A DNA stretch of 64,000 bases from Oreocharis arfaki (taxonomy: Eukaryota > Chordata > Aves > Passeriformes > Paramythiidae), in the NCBI GenBank assembly GCA_013398015.1, contig VZRR01011463.1, forward strand, positions 766,036 to 830,035, written 5' to 3'. The notes beneath the pieces are model-generated. The model did no database searches, had not been told where the DNA came from, and saw nothing but the letters and a program-made list of their open reading frames with translations. Each line of letters opens with the position of its first letter. The stretch's first letter is position 1. Shown here piece by piece: positions 1 through 14,284 of this stretch. A program made the translations under genes and the position numbers.

Positions 1-93
1 TCCATTAAAAGCATCATTGCTAAATAGTTTCTGCCTTTAGATTTTGAACAGAACTTGGTAATGGATTTGTCTACAACATTTACTTGCTCAGAA

Positions 94-137
94 GGTAAAA
101 ATCTTTAGATTTTTACCAAGCAGGTGCGCAGCCTGCT
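94..137. repeat. Two adjacent perfect short hairpins
   Basis: A perfect 10-bp inverted repeat (94-103 with 108-117, loop of 4) is followed one base later by a perfect 6-bp inverted repeat (119-124 with 132-137, loop of 7). The stems are too short for a microRNA precursor. No function is implied; in AT-rich DNA such a structure can arise by chance. Confidence 0.5.
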
Positions 138-2327
138 CTACAGAATAAAAAGTAGGCAAGAACGCAAAGATCAAAAATGGAATGAGTAATTTGCACTAAG
201 AAAGAACAAAAGAGAGAGAATTAAAGCATGTCATGGAATATAATTCCAGTCCAATGTCTGTAGACCCATAAACTGGATTTTCTCTGTTCCACAAACAGAG
301 AAATACCCACAGACCTATTACTAGTAGCATGTTTTAAAAAATAGAACTCTCACTGTATTCTCTCAGAGAACTAAGTTTTCACACCTCCTTTTTTGCTATC
401 TTGACACTTTTTCCCTTGTGTTAATGAATATATGCAACACCAAACAGTTCAAGTTTCAAACCTTGATCTGCAAGGTAAAATCCACACATTAATGACATTT
501 TAACATATGTATTTCCAGAATCAGATACTTCTCAGTGACCTTGACTTCAGTCAACTATAGCACTAATTGTTAAGAAATTGTAAATCAAACAATAATTAGA
601 ATTACTAAAAGTTACATATAAAATTAATATATTCATGTTACTGAGAATAACATTCATGTGAAGTCCTCCTGTCACTGCATACAACACTGTATTGTCCGTT
701 ACATCTTGAGAAATATATGGAAAATCACTTTTCTAAATATTACATAACAAGAAAATCCTTTTAGCTCTTGTTTGCAATCTACATTTCACTTAGACAGCTT
801 AAAATCACAAAAGCCATCCACAGAGAGGGATTTAAAAATCATTGCTTTAGAATACTTGTTTAATAGAAAGTGATGGCTTAAATGCTACAATATGTTCCTT
901 GAATATCTTCACATTAAATGGTAATTGAACAAAAAGCTGCCTGGTCCTCTTCAAGGGCAAGTCCCACAAAGCTCCTCATTATCGTAATTTCCAATTTGGA
1001 AGCCAAACTAAATAACAAGAAGTAATTTGCCAATTAGAACTTCCTGCTCTTTTTCCCTTTATTCCTTAAACACCATTCAGGGGCTGAACCAGTCAAACAC
1101 TTTTAGCTTCAAAACTGCAACTGAAAGAATTTAATTTGTGTCTCTCCACGGTGAACCTGTCAAGAGGCAGCAGTGATGCATACCATGGTCTGACACAACA
1201 GTTGCCCTTAAATACACAGAGAGTTCTCCATGTAGTTGCTCTGCCTCAGGTTTCTTTTAATCAGTTCCTTCATTTTGCCTCCCCTAAAATACATGCACAC
1301 TCTTCCAAACTTTAAGATTTCTCATCAATGATTTCTGACACATGGAATAGTCCCAGACAAAATTCATCTTTTGTGTTCGAGACGCTTTTAACAAATAAGA
1401 GGCACATAATGATGAAACCAATACAAAAGAGGGCTCAGAAGAAACAAGGTTCCATTCAGCTGGTGAAAGCCACAGAGACCAGATCACTCCAGAGAGATTT
1501 ACAGCTTCAAAAACAAGACCATGTGTGAACTGTGCTATATGCTGTCCTGAGAATTCAAACACTGACTAAAAATAATGAAAACTGGTTTATTTTTCAGAAG
1601 TTCATTTGAAACATGTGCATGCAAGGCCAAGTACAGATACGCAGATGAACAGTAATGTATAAGAGTGATGCTCATATCAGGGACTACTTAAAAACTATCT
1701 GAAGCAATCAAAAAAAGGCAATTTCTTAGGTAACTAAGTATTACATTTTTATGAAAGTCTGCCATATATATGGTTTTTAAGAAGATATGCAAGTGCTAAA
1801 AGAAGGAACAGTAAAGCAAGAGTAAAGATGTCTCTGCAGTTATTACACACGTATGGTAAAATAAATGCTGTATACCAAAAAAATTTTTTTACAATATTTT
1901 TGTCTCTATGCATATACTCTTTTAACAAAAGCCAGCATGATTATTTGCTTAAAAGAAGGCATTTAGTTTTTTCCTTTTATTTATTTACAGATTTTCCAGT
2001 CACCTTTCAGATCAGCAGCTTGATCTAAAGAGAGTCGGGTACTTCCTGCAACAGTTCATTATGTGAGAATAATGAAGAGAAGGATCTAATAGCATACAGA
2101 TCAATCTGCCTTTTGAGGTGTTAGGGCCCTGAGGTCAGAACATCACATTGTCGCAACTGATCCCAGAAGAAACAAATAGTGTGTTATTTTGAAAGACATA
2201 AAAATTTAGAACTGGGTACATTTGTGATTTTTAACATAAATGTAAGCCCTTAAATCTCTTCTGCAACTGCCATGTCCATTATATTGACTATTTAAACAGC
2301 TTTTTCTGTTGCTCAGCCATTTCTGGC

Positions 2328-2352
2328 TAAACTCTCCCTTTTGGAGAGTTTA
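2328..2352. repeat. Perfect 10-bp hairpin
   Basis: Positions 2328-2337 are the exact reverse complement of 2343-2352, with a 5-base loop. It has no T-run or gene next to it, so I do not call it a terminator. It may be a chance structure. Confidence 0.5.
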
Positions 2353-3431
2353 AAATCTATCAAAAAAAACCCACAGGGATGTACTTCCCTCACACATACT
2401 GTGTGAATAATATGGGACAGATTGCCCTGGACAGGTCTCTTTTCAGCCTTTATTATGCTGCCTGTGCAACTGTTTTGTGGCACAAGTGGAAGGCAAGATT
2501 AGAGGACGGCTGCAATAGAGGGAAATTCAGTCTAACCTAGCCTAACTTACACCATGCACCTTGAGTAGGTGAACTGGGTTTGAGAGAGATAGTAAGAAAT
2601 GGCATTTCTGGTGGTAGATTATGCAGAAGGAGGACACCAGGACACACACAAGCAGTATGTTTCCTGGTCACCCCCATGTACACTTAAACTTTACACAGCC
2701 AAGGTAGCCCGGACTTAAAGTCAAAAAAAGTACCTCAGCAGCAACAGGCCTTGATCATTTCCCCACTAAAGTCTTCTCCACCACGGGAACCTGCTGTTTT
2801 CTAGGTACATGCAGCCTGTGTGACCAAAGAGATTTTCTGATTTTTAACACAGAGCTTAAAATTCAGCACTCTTGCTGCATAGTCCAGCCAAAACATTCCT
2901 TCCCTTATTAAACCTCACAGAGGCATGTGGATAACAAACCACTGCCTAGCAATCATACCTAACACATAAGTCTGTGCTATATATAAACAAATCTGAAATG
3001 TACTCTGAGAGACTAGACTAAGGATTTGCACTACAACACTTAAATTGCATCTCTTTCAGTCAAATTCTACATTCAGCCTCCTGGCAAGAGGCACAACCAG
3101 AAAAGGAAGAAAAAGACAGGAGAAAAAAAAACAAAGCAAAGCATGACCAAGAGCATTTAACTGGTCTACAAGATGATAAAAATATCATTAAATCACCTCC
3201 ATTTAAATATATATTATACCAGAATATAAGTTGCAACCTCATTTATAGATGAATTCTGGTGGGAAAGATGAAATATAGCCTCTGGTCATCTCAAACTGGA
3301 GCCTAGTACAAAAAGCTGGGAAAAACAAAGGTTCATTCATAGACCATCAAGATAATATAACTATATACTTCAAGATCAATCTTGCTGCAAATACTTTGAA
3401 AATTGGCTTACCCCAGTGCAGTTCCAAAGAT

Positions 3432-3458
3432 AAAAAAATAAAAAAAAAAAAAAAAAAA
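3432..3458 (+). repeat. A-rich low-complexity tract
   Basis: A run of seven A, one T and then nineteen A. I see no retroposed gene or SINE body directly upstream, so it is recorded only as a homopolymer tract. Confidence 0.9.
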
Positions 3459-6400
3459 GTTAGGCTCCTTGAATTTCCGAAGTCTTTGGCAGTTCTCCTC
3501 AACTCAGTTAATCAACTAATACCTCCTAAGGGTTCTTCTGAGACATCTAAAAATACCATTTTCTGTGTACTCAAAGAATTATATCCCAGTCTGTATGTGT
3601 GGGATTAGACCCAGGAGTGAATCTACAAAACAGTACTTTGTTTGGCAAAAAGATAAATATAACTACTCAAAGAAACATCTTTGCAACTTTCTAATTTATT
3701 TTAACAGCATGCATCAGAAATAGTTCAGCTCAAAAACAAGAATGAGCAGGGGAAATGTAATTACATGCTAAAAAAGGAAATAACTTTGGTAAGTCTACTC
3801 TAAACCTCCAAGGAACAACCTTCGCAGTATGCTGAAGTCACAGACAAATATATAAATCCTTACATTAATATTCACTAGAAGCCATACACCATTATGCAGT
3901 ATATATTACACCCAGAGATCGCAAAGTATATTATCAGCTAAGGCAATATCCCAGTTCCATATGACATGAGCATTACTACACTGATTTTCAGGGTAGGTAA
4001 AATGAAAACAAAAATGTTTTTTCCGTTTCTTTACTGAAGAAAAGTAATTCCCTATGGTCTCACATTCTGAAAACCAGCGTTAGCCAAGTGGCATATGGAG
4101 GACAGCAGTGGGCAAACTCCCTTGAACAGAATAGATAGATTTGGAAAGGCCAAAGAAAGAACTCAATTGTGGCTATTTTCTATGTCACACACTGCACAAC
4201 TTCTTAAAGGTATCATCAGTCTCACATTTAAATTACTTCACTGTCACAGAATCCAGCATCATTCAAAATACTCTGTCATCTTCCTATCAGACAGCTATGA
4301 ATTAATGGGACAACACCCAGAGCTGTTCATAGCAACTTAGTCATCAATTAACTGAGGTTTTAAATGAAAAATTCTGTCATGCTGTGAAAACTTTCTGCGT
4401 AGAAACTCACAGAAGGTTTTATAAAAGCAAGCATTTTAAATTCCCACAACATACTTCATATGGCCAACCACGACTTAGACACAAAATGTAAACCCAAACC
4501 AGGACTCCTCCAGCTCTCTCTACCATACAGCCAGTGCGACAAGAATATTCAAGGCACTTTTTCTGACTCATGCCTGCAGTTCATTTGGCTGATGTAAATA
4601 CACAGTGATAACCAGGGTCCACGAGAGGGCTGTAAGAGCAATTAGGAGCACTTTCAAAATGCCATAGCAATGAAGTGATAAAATTAAACAAACATTAGAA
4701 CACTGTGCTATCAGGTGTGAATTGGTTTACACCAGCAAGGGCCAAGGCCATGTATTCTCCAAGTCTGTCCCAAACCACAAGACAGCCTGTCCCCCACCCC
4801 ACGCTTGGGCAAAATGGAGGAATGAGAGGAAGAAAGTGGCCAGCAATGCACTGCCTCTCTTCGCCAAAACCTCACAGAAACATCTCTTTGGGTGGTCCAT
4901 ATGCACTGGTCTTCATTTCTAGGGATGGTATGCACCAGGGAAATTCACAAGAGGAAAGGGGTAGGTTGCTACAAAACGGCCTTTCACGACTATTGTGCAT
5001 TCCTGGTATCAAACCTATTCCCGCAGTGCGCTAAATGGGGAAAACTGCTCACAAACAGGAAGTACCTGTCACACAAGTTCAGCCTTACAGTTTTTACACA
5101 TAATATATGGCCAACTGCAACGTTTTACTGCGTCAATTAAAAACATTCCCTGGAAAACTCATAATATGGTATATAAACACCAAATATACTTAGTAATACA
5201 TTTGCATATAGAGCAATATCCACTCTTTTCTGTCTCTTGCTGTGTCAAATGGTTTGGTGGTCCAATTCTTCAGGAACACCTGTTAGCCTCACAAAAACCA
5301 CCATCATAATTTGGAGTTTATTTGGCAGTCTGAGCTGGGAGGCCAGTGACTGGCATGAGGAATGAATTGCCCTCTGAGCCCTGGAAAAGTGTCATTCTGC
5401 AGTGCAGCTGAGGCAGATTGGCAAAAGCTGCCTGTACTAAACCTGTCTTGACAATGAACACTCCTATTCAGTAAAACTGATTTTAAAAAAATATGGATAG
5501 AGCTTTGCTCAAGGAACCACACAAGCAGAAGGCAAACAACTGTTGACTTCAGCACAGGTGTCCAGGTCCAATCATATCTCTTCTTAACTCAGTTTCAGTA
5601 AAGTCAAAGACACAATGTATGAAGAGCTAGAGGGAAATGTTCTCAAAGGGCACCCACCTTAGTAACAGTGACATCTGCTCAGAAAAACCACAGCCTGTTA
5701 ACTTTCACTGTCTGGACCACTTTGCACAGCAAACCTAGAACTGCCACTGGCTTCTGATGCTGTGTGCAGGTCCCACATCTTCATCAATTCACTTCGTTTA
5801 ATACGTGACAAGCTGATGGCTGAGATCTTCAGGATCTTTATTTTAGGAGCCATGGAAAGAGATGATGTTTTGCTGTGACTGCAAGCATCCTAATACAAAT
5901 ATTGCCAGGTACAGCATCAGAGGATCTATGACTCAAAACCAGATTCTGCCGGTGGTTAATATGGTATTTGGAGAACAGTCTTAACTCAGAACTAACTCAT
6001 ATTCAGCCCACATTTGTTAAGCAATTAGGTTATTGAGCATTTAATTAGACAGCGTTTTATAGAGTAAGCTACTTTATTCCATATATGATGCTTCTCTCCA
6101 CTTAACATTTAGAGATAATGGTCCATGCTTCGAAGCGTGTTTGTTTCATAGTACATAAAAAGTTACGTATAAAGCATAATTACCATATATGTTAAATTGG
6201 CTGCATAATGATTACTTGCAATTAAGAAATCATTTAAATAATGAACTTAGGGGAAAATTCATTAGCCTCAGTGTTTATTTTGTTAATATCCTAGCGATGA
6301 TGTTCCAGTGGGATAAAAGTCAGATTAGTTAGGACTCCTTGAAAATCAAAAACTTCCCAATACGCACTTAAGAGCAGCACAAAGAATTCCACTAGCTTCA

Positions 6401-9400
6401 GTAATACAGGAATTAATAATGTAACAAATACATAGGACAGCAGGTCAAATACCATTCTGAAATAATTGCTATCCCACCAATGCTACTCTTAAAATACTGA
6501 AACTACTAGTTTTAAACTCTGTAATTTAGTGAATCATTTAATTCTCAAATAAAGTATTTCCATCTCCTACTGCACTTCCCAGTATCAGTATTTTAAATAA
6601 CACAGATGCTAGAATTGAAACATTTAATCACAATAAAGAAACTAAATTATATGACTGCTTCAAAACTAAATACAAATAAAACTGAGTCAATTGCACCTGC
6701 TACATCACCTGAAATATTATTTTAATGCCCTAATAAATATATTTATCTAGGTATTTACGAACAGCTTCTTTTGGCAGAATCTATGTACTGAGAATGATGA
6801 TGCCTCAGTATTTATGCCCATCTGGCCTACAAAAAATGAAAGGTCACTCAGAAAGATGCAGCATCCATCAAGGGTTTCTTTGAAGCAGAAGTACTCGTAT
6901 TTTAAGAAATAATCAGCATGCCTCATTACGGTCTGAAAATTGACTAATTGCAACTTCTGATAGAGCAAAATGAGAACAGGCTTGAAACAATCTTTCAGCG
7001 GTTTGGTGATGGTACCACTGGATGTGATACTCTGCAACAGACAGACCTTAACTCAAGAGCACGTAGCCTGCACCAGCTGCTTGATAACGAGTTCCATCAT
7101 GGAAATGTGGCATGAAAGGCTGGCTACCCATCCTCCACTGGAAGCTAATCCAGTCATCCTCTGTCAATACAAGGAACTGCTCCAGTTTGCCTGTCTGGGG
7201 CTCTTCTCCAACACCTACCGTTAAGGACTGAATCCAAAAAAAACTATTGGATACAGATAAACAAGGAAAAAGTCACAGAATGGATTTCCATTACCAATGA
7301 AAATGGAAAAACTCTAGTAGCACTTATATCAATTTAGGCAAGACTGGACAGCACATACCTAGACAACCACCCCACCTGAGAAAGGCAGCACACAGGATGA
7401 ATGTGCTTTTACAGCCCTTTTTTCCTGAAATTCCCAAACAGAAACTAATATACTATGATGGCATTTAATAAAACCTAAGTCCACAATTTGTTTTGATGAT
7501 GCTATCACAGGCAACAGGCTGGGAAATTCACAACAGAACACAGTAATAGTTGCAAAATTAAAATTTACACTAGGAAAAAATAAAAGACCACCAAAGCAAT
7601 TTCTTAAATTGTTCTGAGTCAAGTAGACTGTTTGGATTTTTGGCTTCTTTCAAACTGGAAGCAATGAGGCATTCTACAGAAAAGGCAAGCTTGTCTGTAC
7701 AGCTTGTCTTAACTCCACATCTAACCCTGAGCCTCCCAGGACCAGCACATCCCAAACTCCCATTTATCACTTATTTTAACCACCATAAATTACTTTTCAT
7801 GCTATAAAACAACAGGTTATAATCCACTAAAAATTTTAGAACTCCAGAAAGTTTATTCAGGCTTAGGTATCAATTTTAAACATCCTACCACCCCACCAAA
7901 TTTGGTTATTTTAAGAGCTAGTTTCAACAGCTGTAATTCATAAGTGAAGTGCCCTTGCTTCACAGAGAAAAGTGAAGCAGCATTTGGTAGCAAAGTTTGA
8001 TCCTACATGAGTAACATCACATGGACTAACAGAACACGACTAAACAAAGCATTCCATTGACCCCGGCTGCTCTTTTCGAACCAGCTATTTCATGCTGTCA
8101 CTCTAGTTTCATTAATGTATTTTCAGTCATATGCTGAAGTACAAAAACACTATATACATAAGAATTCCAGATTTCAGTTCTGCTCTTAGTTCTCCCTTTC
8201 TATACCCAGAGGAATGCCACTGGTTTTTGACTAAGTCATCCTAGAGCTGCATAATAATTAAAATGCTAGCTCTGGATCTGTTCAACTGAGATACCTTAGT
8301 CTAATGTTTCACAGCATGCTCTTACATTTGAATACATTCATAGTACTCTGAGCAACTCTGCTTAGAATGGTAGTATAGCAAGAAAACAGGTAAAATAGGA
8401 AAAAAGTCCAAGTATTCTTCTATATGAGGTTAAAAGAAACCATTTACAAATTTCAGGGAGCAAACCACTTCCCACCCGTTCCATTCTATATTTGTTTCTC
8501 TCATACACAGACACACCCATATTCATCCCCACAAATTTTGTTTAAAAAGCAAAGATACTGTATTTACATGATCTCACCAAATGGACAAAATCCCTTATAT
8601 TTAAGGTAAGAAAACAGTACATGGGAAAGTAAACACAAACTTGTCCAGCAGATGCACTTTCAGAGTAAGAAATTTTATAAGCGTTACAGTTCAAAAGATG
8701 CTTTTCCAACTGCCTGCCTGAAGAGGCAGAACTGGGCTGGTCCTGTCAGTTGTCACTGCCACAGCTCAGAGCGTGCAAGCGCTAATTTGACCCTTCTGAA
8801 AATAAAAGTACAATTACAAACACATAAAAGGAAGCATTTAAATATCTCTGTTTAGCACACTGGCTAAGCTAATGTGTAGGTGTCAAGTCAAACAAAACTA
8901 TAAAGAAAGTTTCTAAAGGGGTTTGTGTGTTCCAGATAAAAGCAAAGACCTTTCAAGACCCAGCTTTTGAAGTGGGCTTCCCAGGACTCAAATATGCACA
9001 AGACTAAAACATATCTTCATTTCCTCTGACCTGTAAGCACTTAAAGATCAAGCAACTGAGGAACAGTGCAGTTAGGCATCTTCATGCATCTGTGATCTAT
9101 CTCTAAGCACCTTGAAGTTGTGCTTTTTATCACATCTGTATTCTAATGTGAAGTATTACAGCATCACAAACAACTTTAGACATAAGCATTGGTTCAATTC
9201 AGTTTTCTGAAACAGCATCTTGCCAGCAATGCTGCACCAACAGTCAAATCATACAGATGCACAAAGCTGGCCTACAGAGGACAAGACAAGGATTTCACGA
9301 AGTACTCAGCTGTAAACTGCAGACTCCATAGTGTAAACAGGTAAGAGAATCATGTAAAATTTCAGTTATACATCTTTTTACCTGAGCCCTGACAGACAAG

Positions 9401-10856
9401 AAAAAACTGTTTCAATGAGAGAAGTTTGACATGACACTACCAGAAAACCAGACGGACACAGCTCTTGAAGCAGGAATTGATACACACTACACCGCAGACA
9501 CACAGCGAGAAACATGTTAAAGAAGTTATCATCATTATTCCTAGTCCTTATTTTTATTTTTCCAAAATATTTTCAGCTTCTGTTTTTTAATTATTTCCAT
9601 TAATACTATTACTATTAATATGATTACCAGATGAAAGAACTGTACAGATGACATATTTCAAAAACCTACACAGATTACTTGATGCAGTTCAGCAGTCAAA
9701 AAATGTCTTCATGACCTTCCAGTCAAACCCCCACTTCAAGCATTCATTCATGTTTGCCGCAGGGATTTAAGTACAGCTTTGTTTACAAAATCCTCTTTGT
9801 CAAAAGCTAACACTAATAAATCCAACATCAAAAATTCCTAGCTTTTCAGATGCGAGCAACACCAAGAAGTCTGTGAAAACTATACAGTCACTGAAAATTG
9901 TATTAGTTAGGTCACCAATATGAGAAAATAAATTAAATTTCAATGGCCTCCTGGGGTGAAGTGAAAGTTAGCCACCCACCAAGGTTCTCCCCATTCTCAC
10001 TAAAACACACGGATTTGTAGACAGTGCATTAAAAGGCGAATTCATCAGATGCTAAGAGCTGTGACGACAACCATTATCTTCTCTATCCCTCCACACTGTC
10101 ATTTTTCACCCATATAATATTCAGTGCATGGTAGTAGTGTGTACTAACCAACTGCAAAAGGAATTGTGAGCCATTGTTTTCACTTGGGTAAAGAAAACAC
10201 ACATTTCCCTAGTATTTCCTTTACCTTTGAAACAATACAAAATAATTTTCAAAGTTTTTAATGTAAACTTTTGTTTTCTTTAAAACACAAAAATGAAAAA
10301 TCCTTAATAGCATCCTTTTCTGCTGAATGGATTATGACAATAAGACCTATTTTTATTTTAACAGTTGTACAGGATGTACTTGCTACCAGTGATTATGCAT
10401 GAAACACTTGCTGCCGTACATTTATGGCAGGGTAATCCTCTAATGACCCCAAAGGAGTACAGTCCATGTGATTAATACAGATTGAGGTACAGTAACAGTC
10501 TATACGAAATGCTGAATTCACAAAAAAGGTGACAATGTGCCCAATACATCAGACAAATAAGTGTCAACCCCCTTTCCTGCCTTCACTAAGAGGCACAAGA
10601 TGAAAGGACTGTTGGATGTGGAGGAGCTGGATGGCACCCACATACACTGGGTGTTACAATCCTTTTAACCATTACTGAAGAGTTACACGAGTCCTTATCA
10701 ATATCTGTTGGGCAGAAAATCAGCGGGAATACAGAGTTACTCCTTAGCTTGCCGTTTATTATTTTACTATCCTAGGAATTGAGCACTTTCTGTGACAATC
10801 CTTCACACAAGAGATTTGGTGCATACAGGGAGATGCTTTTGACTGAATAAAAGGTA

Positions 10857-11100
10857 TCACAGAATCCCACAATCGGCCAGGTTGGAAGGGCCCACAGTGG
10901 CTCATCTGGTCCAACCACCCTGCTCAAGCAGGGTCATCCCAGAGCACATGGTACAAGCTTGCATCCAGATGGTTCTTGACTATCTCCAGCAAGGCAGACT
11001 CCACACCCTGTCTAGGCAATATGTTCCAGTGCTCAGTCACCTGCACAGTGAAGAAGTTCTTCCTCATAGTCAGGTGGAATGAGCCATTCTTCCTGAAGGC
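10857..11100 (-). mobile_element. CR1 LINE 3'-end fragment
   Basis: Read on the minus strand, this is the 3' terminal part of a CR1 (chicken repeat 1) non-LTR retrotransposon. On the plus strand it opens with 'CACAGAATCCCACAATC' and 'GGTTGGAAGGG', then 'TCTGGTCCAACCACCCTG', the complement of the conserved CR1 tail. Farther along, 'AAGAAGTTCTTCCTCA' is the complement of the 'AGGAAGAAATTCTTC' region about 200 bases from the CR1 end. Similarity fades near 11095. The copy is 5'-truncated, as usual for CR1, and non-coding. Overlapping open frames on both strands here are shadows of the repeat. The exact right boundary is uncertain. Confidence 0.88.
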
Positions 11101-14100
11101 ATCTGCAGAAATCCAGCACATGAGACAAACAGTCCCTACAGGCTTTTCTAAAGCGTCTGAGGTAGGTAACTGTCTGCACCCCTTTAAACAGACAATGAAG
11201 ACCAGCCCATATTGCTGCTTGTCTTTACAACAAAAAAAGCAACAATAAACTACCAATAAAATACATAAAATACCTCCTTTAACCATGTTTGCCTGTTTAG
11301 GTGAGCAGTGCAGTGAAAAGGCTAGGTCTGAAAATAAGCCTAGTACATCACAATCTTAGGCAACCACAGAAATTCTGAGGAACTCGATGATTGATCTAAT
11401 GGACTGCACTTTTTCCTTTTTTCCAACTTTCCTGATTGCTCTGATAATAGCAAATTATTTCCTGTGGTAGTTCTACACACTGCAGTTGTTCAAAGAAGTC
11501 ATTCTTTTGTCAATTCCCAGATAAATCATCAGTCTGTAATCCTTTGTCTGTTGTTAGGTCCTGACCAGTATCTTTTTCTCTAGAAGCTGCTGCACCAAAA
11601 TGTCAACAATTCAGAGGGTTCGAATCATAAATTTACAGCTCTTCATTGTGGCAGATGTTTTCTTTCACTAAAGCTGAAGTGGCCTTCAAATATTATACCT
11701 CGGGCTAGCACAAGGCAAACATCCAGGCATGATTTTCTCTTTTACAGAGAAAAGTAACAGTTTGATCAGACAGTGAATGAAAGCTACAATGGATCATTCA
11801 TTCCACACTCCTACCTGAAAACACTGGTATTTCTCCAGCTTTTTATTCCTTAACATCATCAGTAATTCCAGATGTGACCACCGATGAAAATCATATCTCT
11901 TCCTTTTAAAGGGCCGCTATTATATGCGCCAAATTATGAAATTATGGTTCTGTTCCTGTAACACCCAAAATAGTTAACTGACATATTGTTTTATCTCTTA
12001 AATTAACATTGATCTCTGCTGACTTAAAGGTCCAGAATCCAGTAGCTGTGGTGGGAAACAAGAGGCCTAGACTTTGGACAAAAAAAACGAGCATAGCAAT
12101 GAGCAATCCTACACATTGTACTGCAAACACTGGACAAAGTGTCCAACACCCTGACGTAAAAGAAATTGGGATACCTAGAACTTGTCACCACCCTGGCATG
12201 TATCACAAGGGTCAAAAGGAGTATCTGTCTTTTGTCCTGTCTCCTGCTCAACAGTTTTGATTCTTGTCTTTGGGCACTCAGGCTACTCCACACAGTGGGA
12301 AGAGAATATCCACTGGCAGGGGCGTAACTTCAGCATCGTCCTCTTCACACTGCTGAGCAGCTCCATGACAAAGAGTAAGAAGACAGCCCTGAGCACTTCT
12401 CCACTACACAGGCTTAAAGTGCTAATTTATCTTCCCTCCTGGCATTCCTGCTCCTTAATAGGGTGCTTTAAGCAGACAGGAAGAAACCTCATGATATCCT
12501 GATCAGTGAGGATGATGGACTTTTCTCTCTATATTCGTGTACCCTCACATTGCTCTTTTTCCCTCATCTGTTCTGCTTTTAGTATGTCCAAAAAAAGCCC
12601 AGTATTTTCCTCTCTGGAGCTCTAAACTTGATAACAAGTAGGTGTTTGGATTTTATTCCATTTCAAAGTGGTGGTGTTTCTCACGTCACCTCCCTGCTCT
12701 TAGTGCTGCAGGCACCACTAGGGACGATCTAAGCAATCACTTCTCTTCCTTTTCCCTACAGCTTCCAAGGCATCAAACGAAGCAGCTGCAAGTGAAAATG
12801 GAGAAGCAGCTCCAGAGTACACAGAAGTCCATCAACAACCCACTAACCAAAATTTGAGAGCAAATGAATTAAAAAACTAAGCATTAGAATTGATTACTTA
12901 TTATTTCAATGGCTACAAATTAGCAATCTAATGTAATTACAGTTAGATGTTACTATAGAAGGGTATCTCCTCTGCAGTGTGATTTTAAGGCCACAACAGC
13001 TGTAAAGTGGATAAAAATTTAAGCTTAATGAATGTTATTCGGGGACCTTCACCTAAACAAGGAAATTCACAGTTTGGATTTAAACGAAAATTTTCAGGCT
13101 AAAACAGACATGTAACTGTTTTTGCCACAGAAATCTTGATGAGCAGTTATCAGAGCTTGTTTTGCTTCCATTTACACATACTGGCAGAAATAGAAATTAG
13201 CATGATTTTATTTCAGGCTGATGGGCAGAGTGTAATGAATACAAATCTCACAGTTTCTTCTTCATAAAAAAGGCATAGCAGCACAGCCTGCATCAAATGC
13301 CTCTGATATCACCAGCAAAAAACTCTATTCACCATAATGGAAACAACATCAGGCTCACTGCTGATCAATTCCTTTTACAGAGACGTAATCAGACTTCAAA
13401 CACATTAAGGACCCTTGGCGCTATCACAGGAATGAAAATGTGGCAGACGTAAAAGGGCTTATTTGAGATCATCTTCTCCCTTCATGCATTCTGATATAAA
13501 TTAAGAAAGTCAGTAGAGCTACTCAATCTAAGTGAGATGAGAAAGAAATCATCTGTCAGAATAAAAAATGAAAAAAAAAAAGATAATACTATTTACGGAT
13601 TTGAAAAAATCTTCCAGATTTCAAGTTAGTTGGCTTGTAATAATCCAGGGATTTAAAATACCCCTTAAGCCACTCTTCAAATCAAAAAAGCGTGCATACT
13701 TCTTCCTAAAGATTTCAGAGAATGTAATATTGATCCTCTTGAGAGACAACAAAAATAGAACGCACACTCTGAGTCCGCATGGACCAGAACCATTAACAAA
13801 GGTGATACTTTAAACCATGTGTGATTATCTCTCCGCTTACTGAGCTCCTCTGTTCAGCTGATGGAACATCATGCATTAGCAAGAGGCTTTTTTTACTGTG
13901 ATGTTTGTAACATGGTGCTCATCCATATTATCAACAAATCTGCGAAACCCAAGCTTTACTACTCCAGCTGCCTTTTACATGCACAGCATGAGCAGTCATT
14001 GACACAAGAAAGTATTGAGCTGGCACCAGGCACACAACCATGTAGCCAACACTGACACACACCGAGTTTAAATAGTGCCATACCATTGCCAACACTGTAG

Positions 14101-14284
14101 CGCCAGTATCAAAGGCATGGACATAACTGAAATGCCACAGTCTATGTCTCTAAAGCTTCTGAATACCTCTATATAAAATTACAGTTATGTTGACAAGCCA
14201 CCTGTTAGGCTGAAGAAAAACTGAGTAACATTGTGCCCTTGTGAGGCCACCTTTCACTGCATGTCCTGCTGACATTTTTCCTTC

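Larger units (their letters stand above)
1..10856. other. Non-genic AT-rich stretch
   Basis: I find no recognisable exon, RNA gene or transposon here. Open frames are short (about 110 codons at most), overlap one another on both strands and match no family I know. The sequence is AT-rich with rare CpG, as expected for intron or intergenic DNA in a bird. Local items are two small hairpins near positions 94-137, a hairpin at 2328-2352, an A-rich tract at 3432-3458 and a TAAT-rich block at about 6000-6260. A diverged ancient repeat or a short spliced exon could be missed by eye. Confidence 0.6.

Noticed and set aside
11618..11632. 'GGTTCGAATC' B-box, possible tRNA gene
   Set aside because: The bases on either side cannot form a T-arm stem, and no A-box, anticodon arm or acceptor stem is present upstream.
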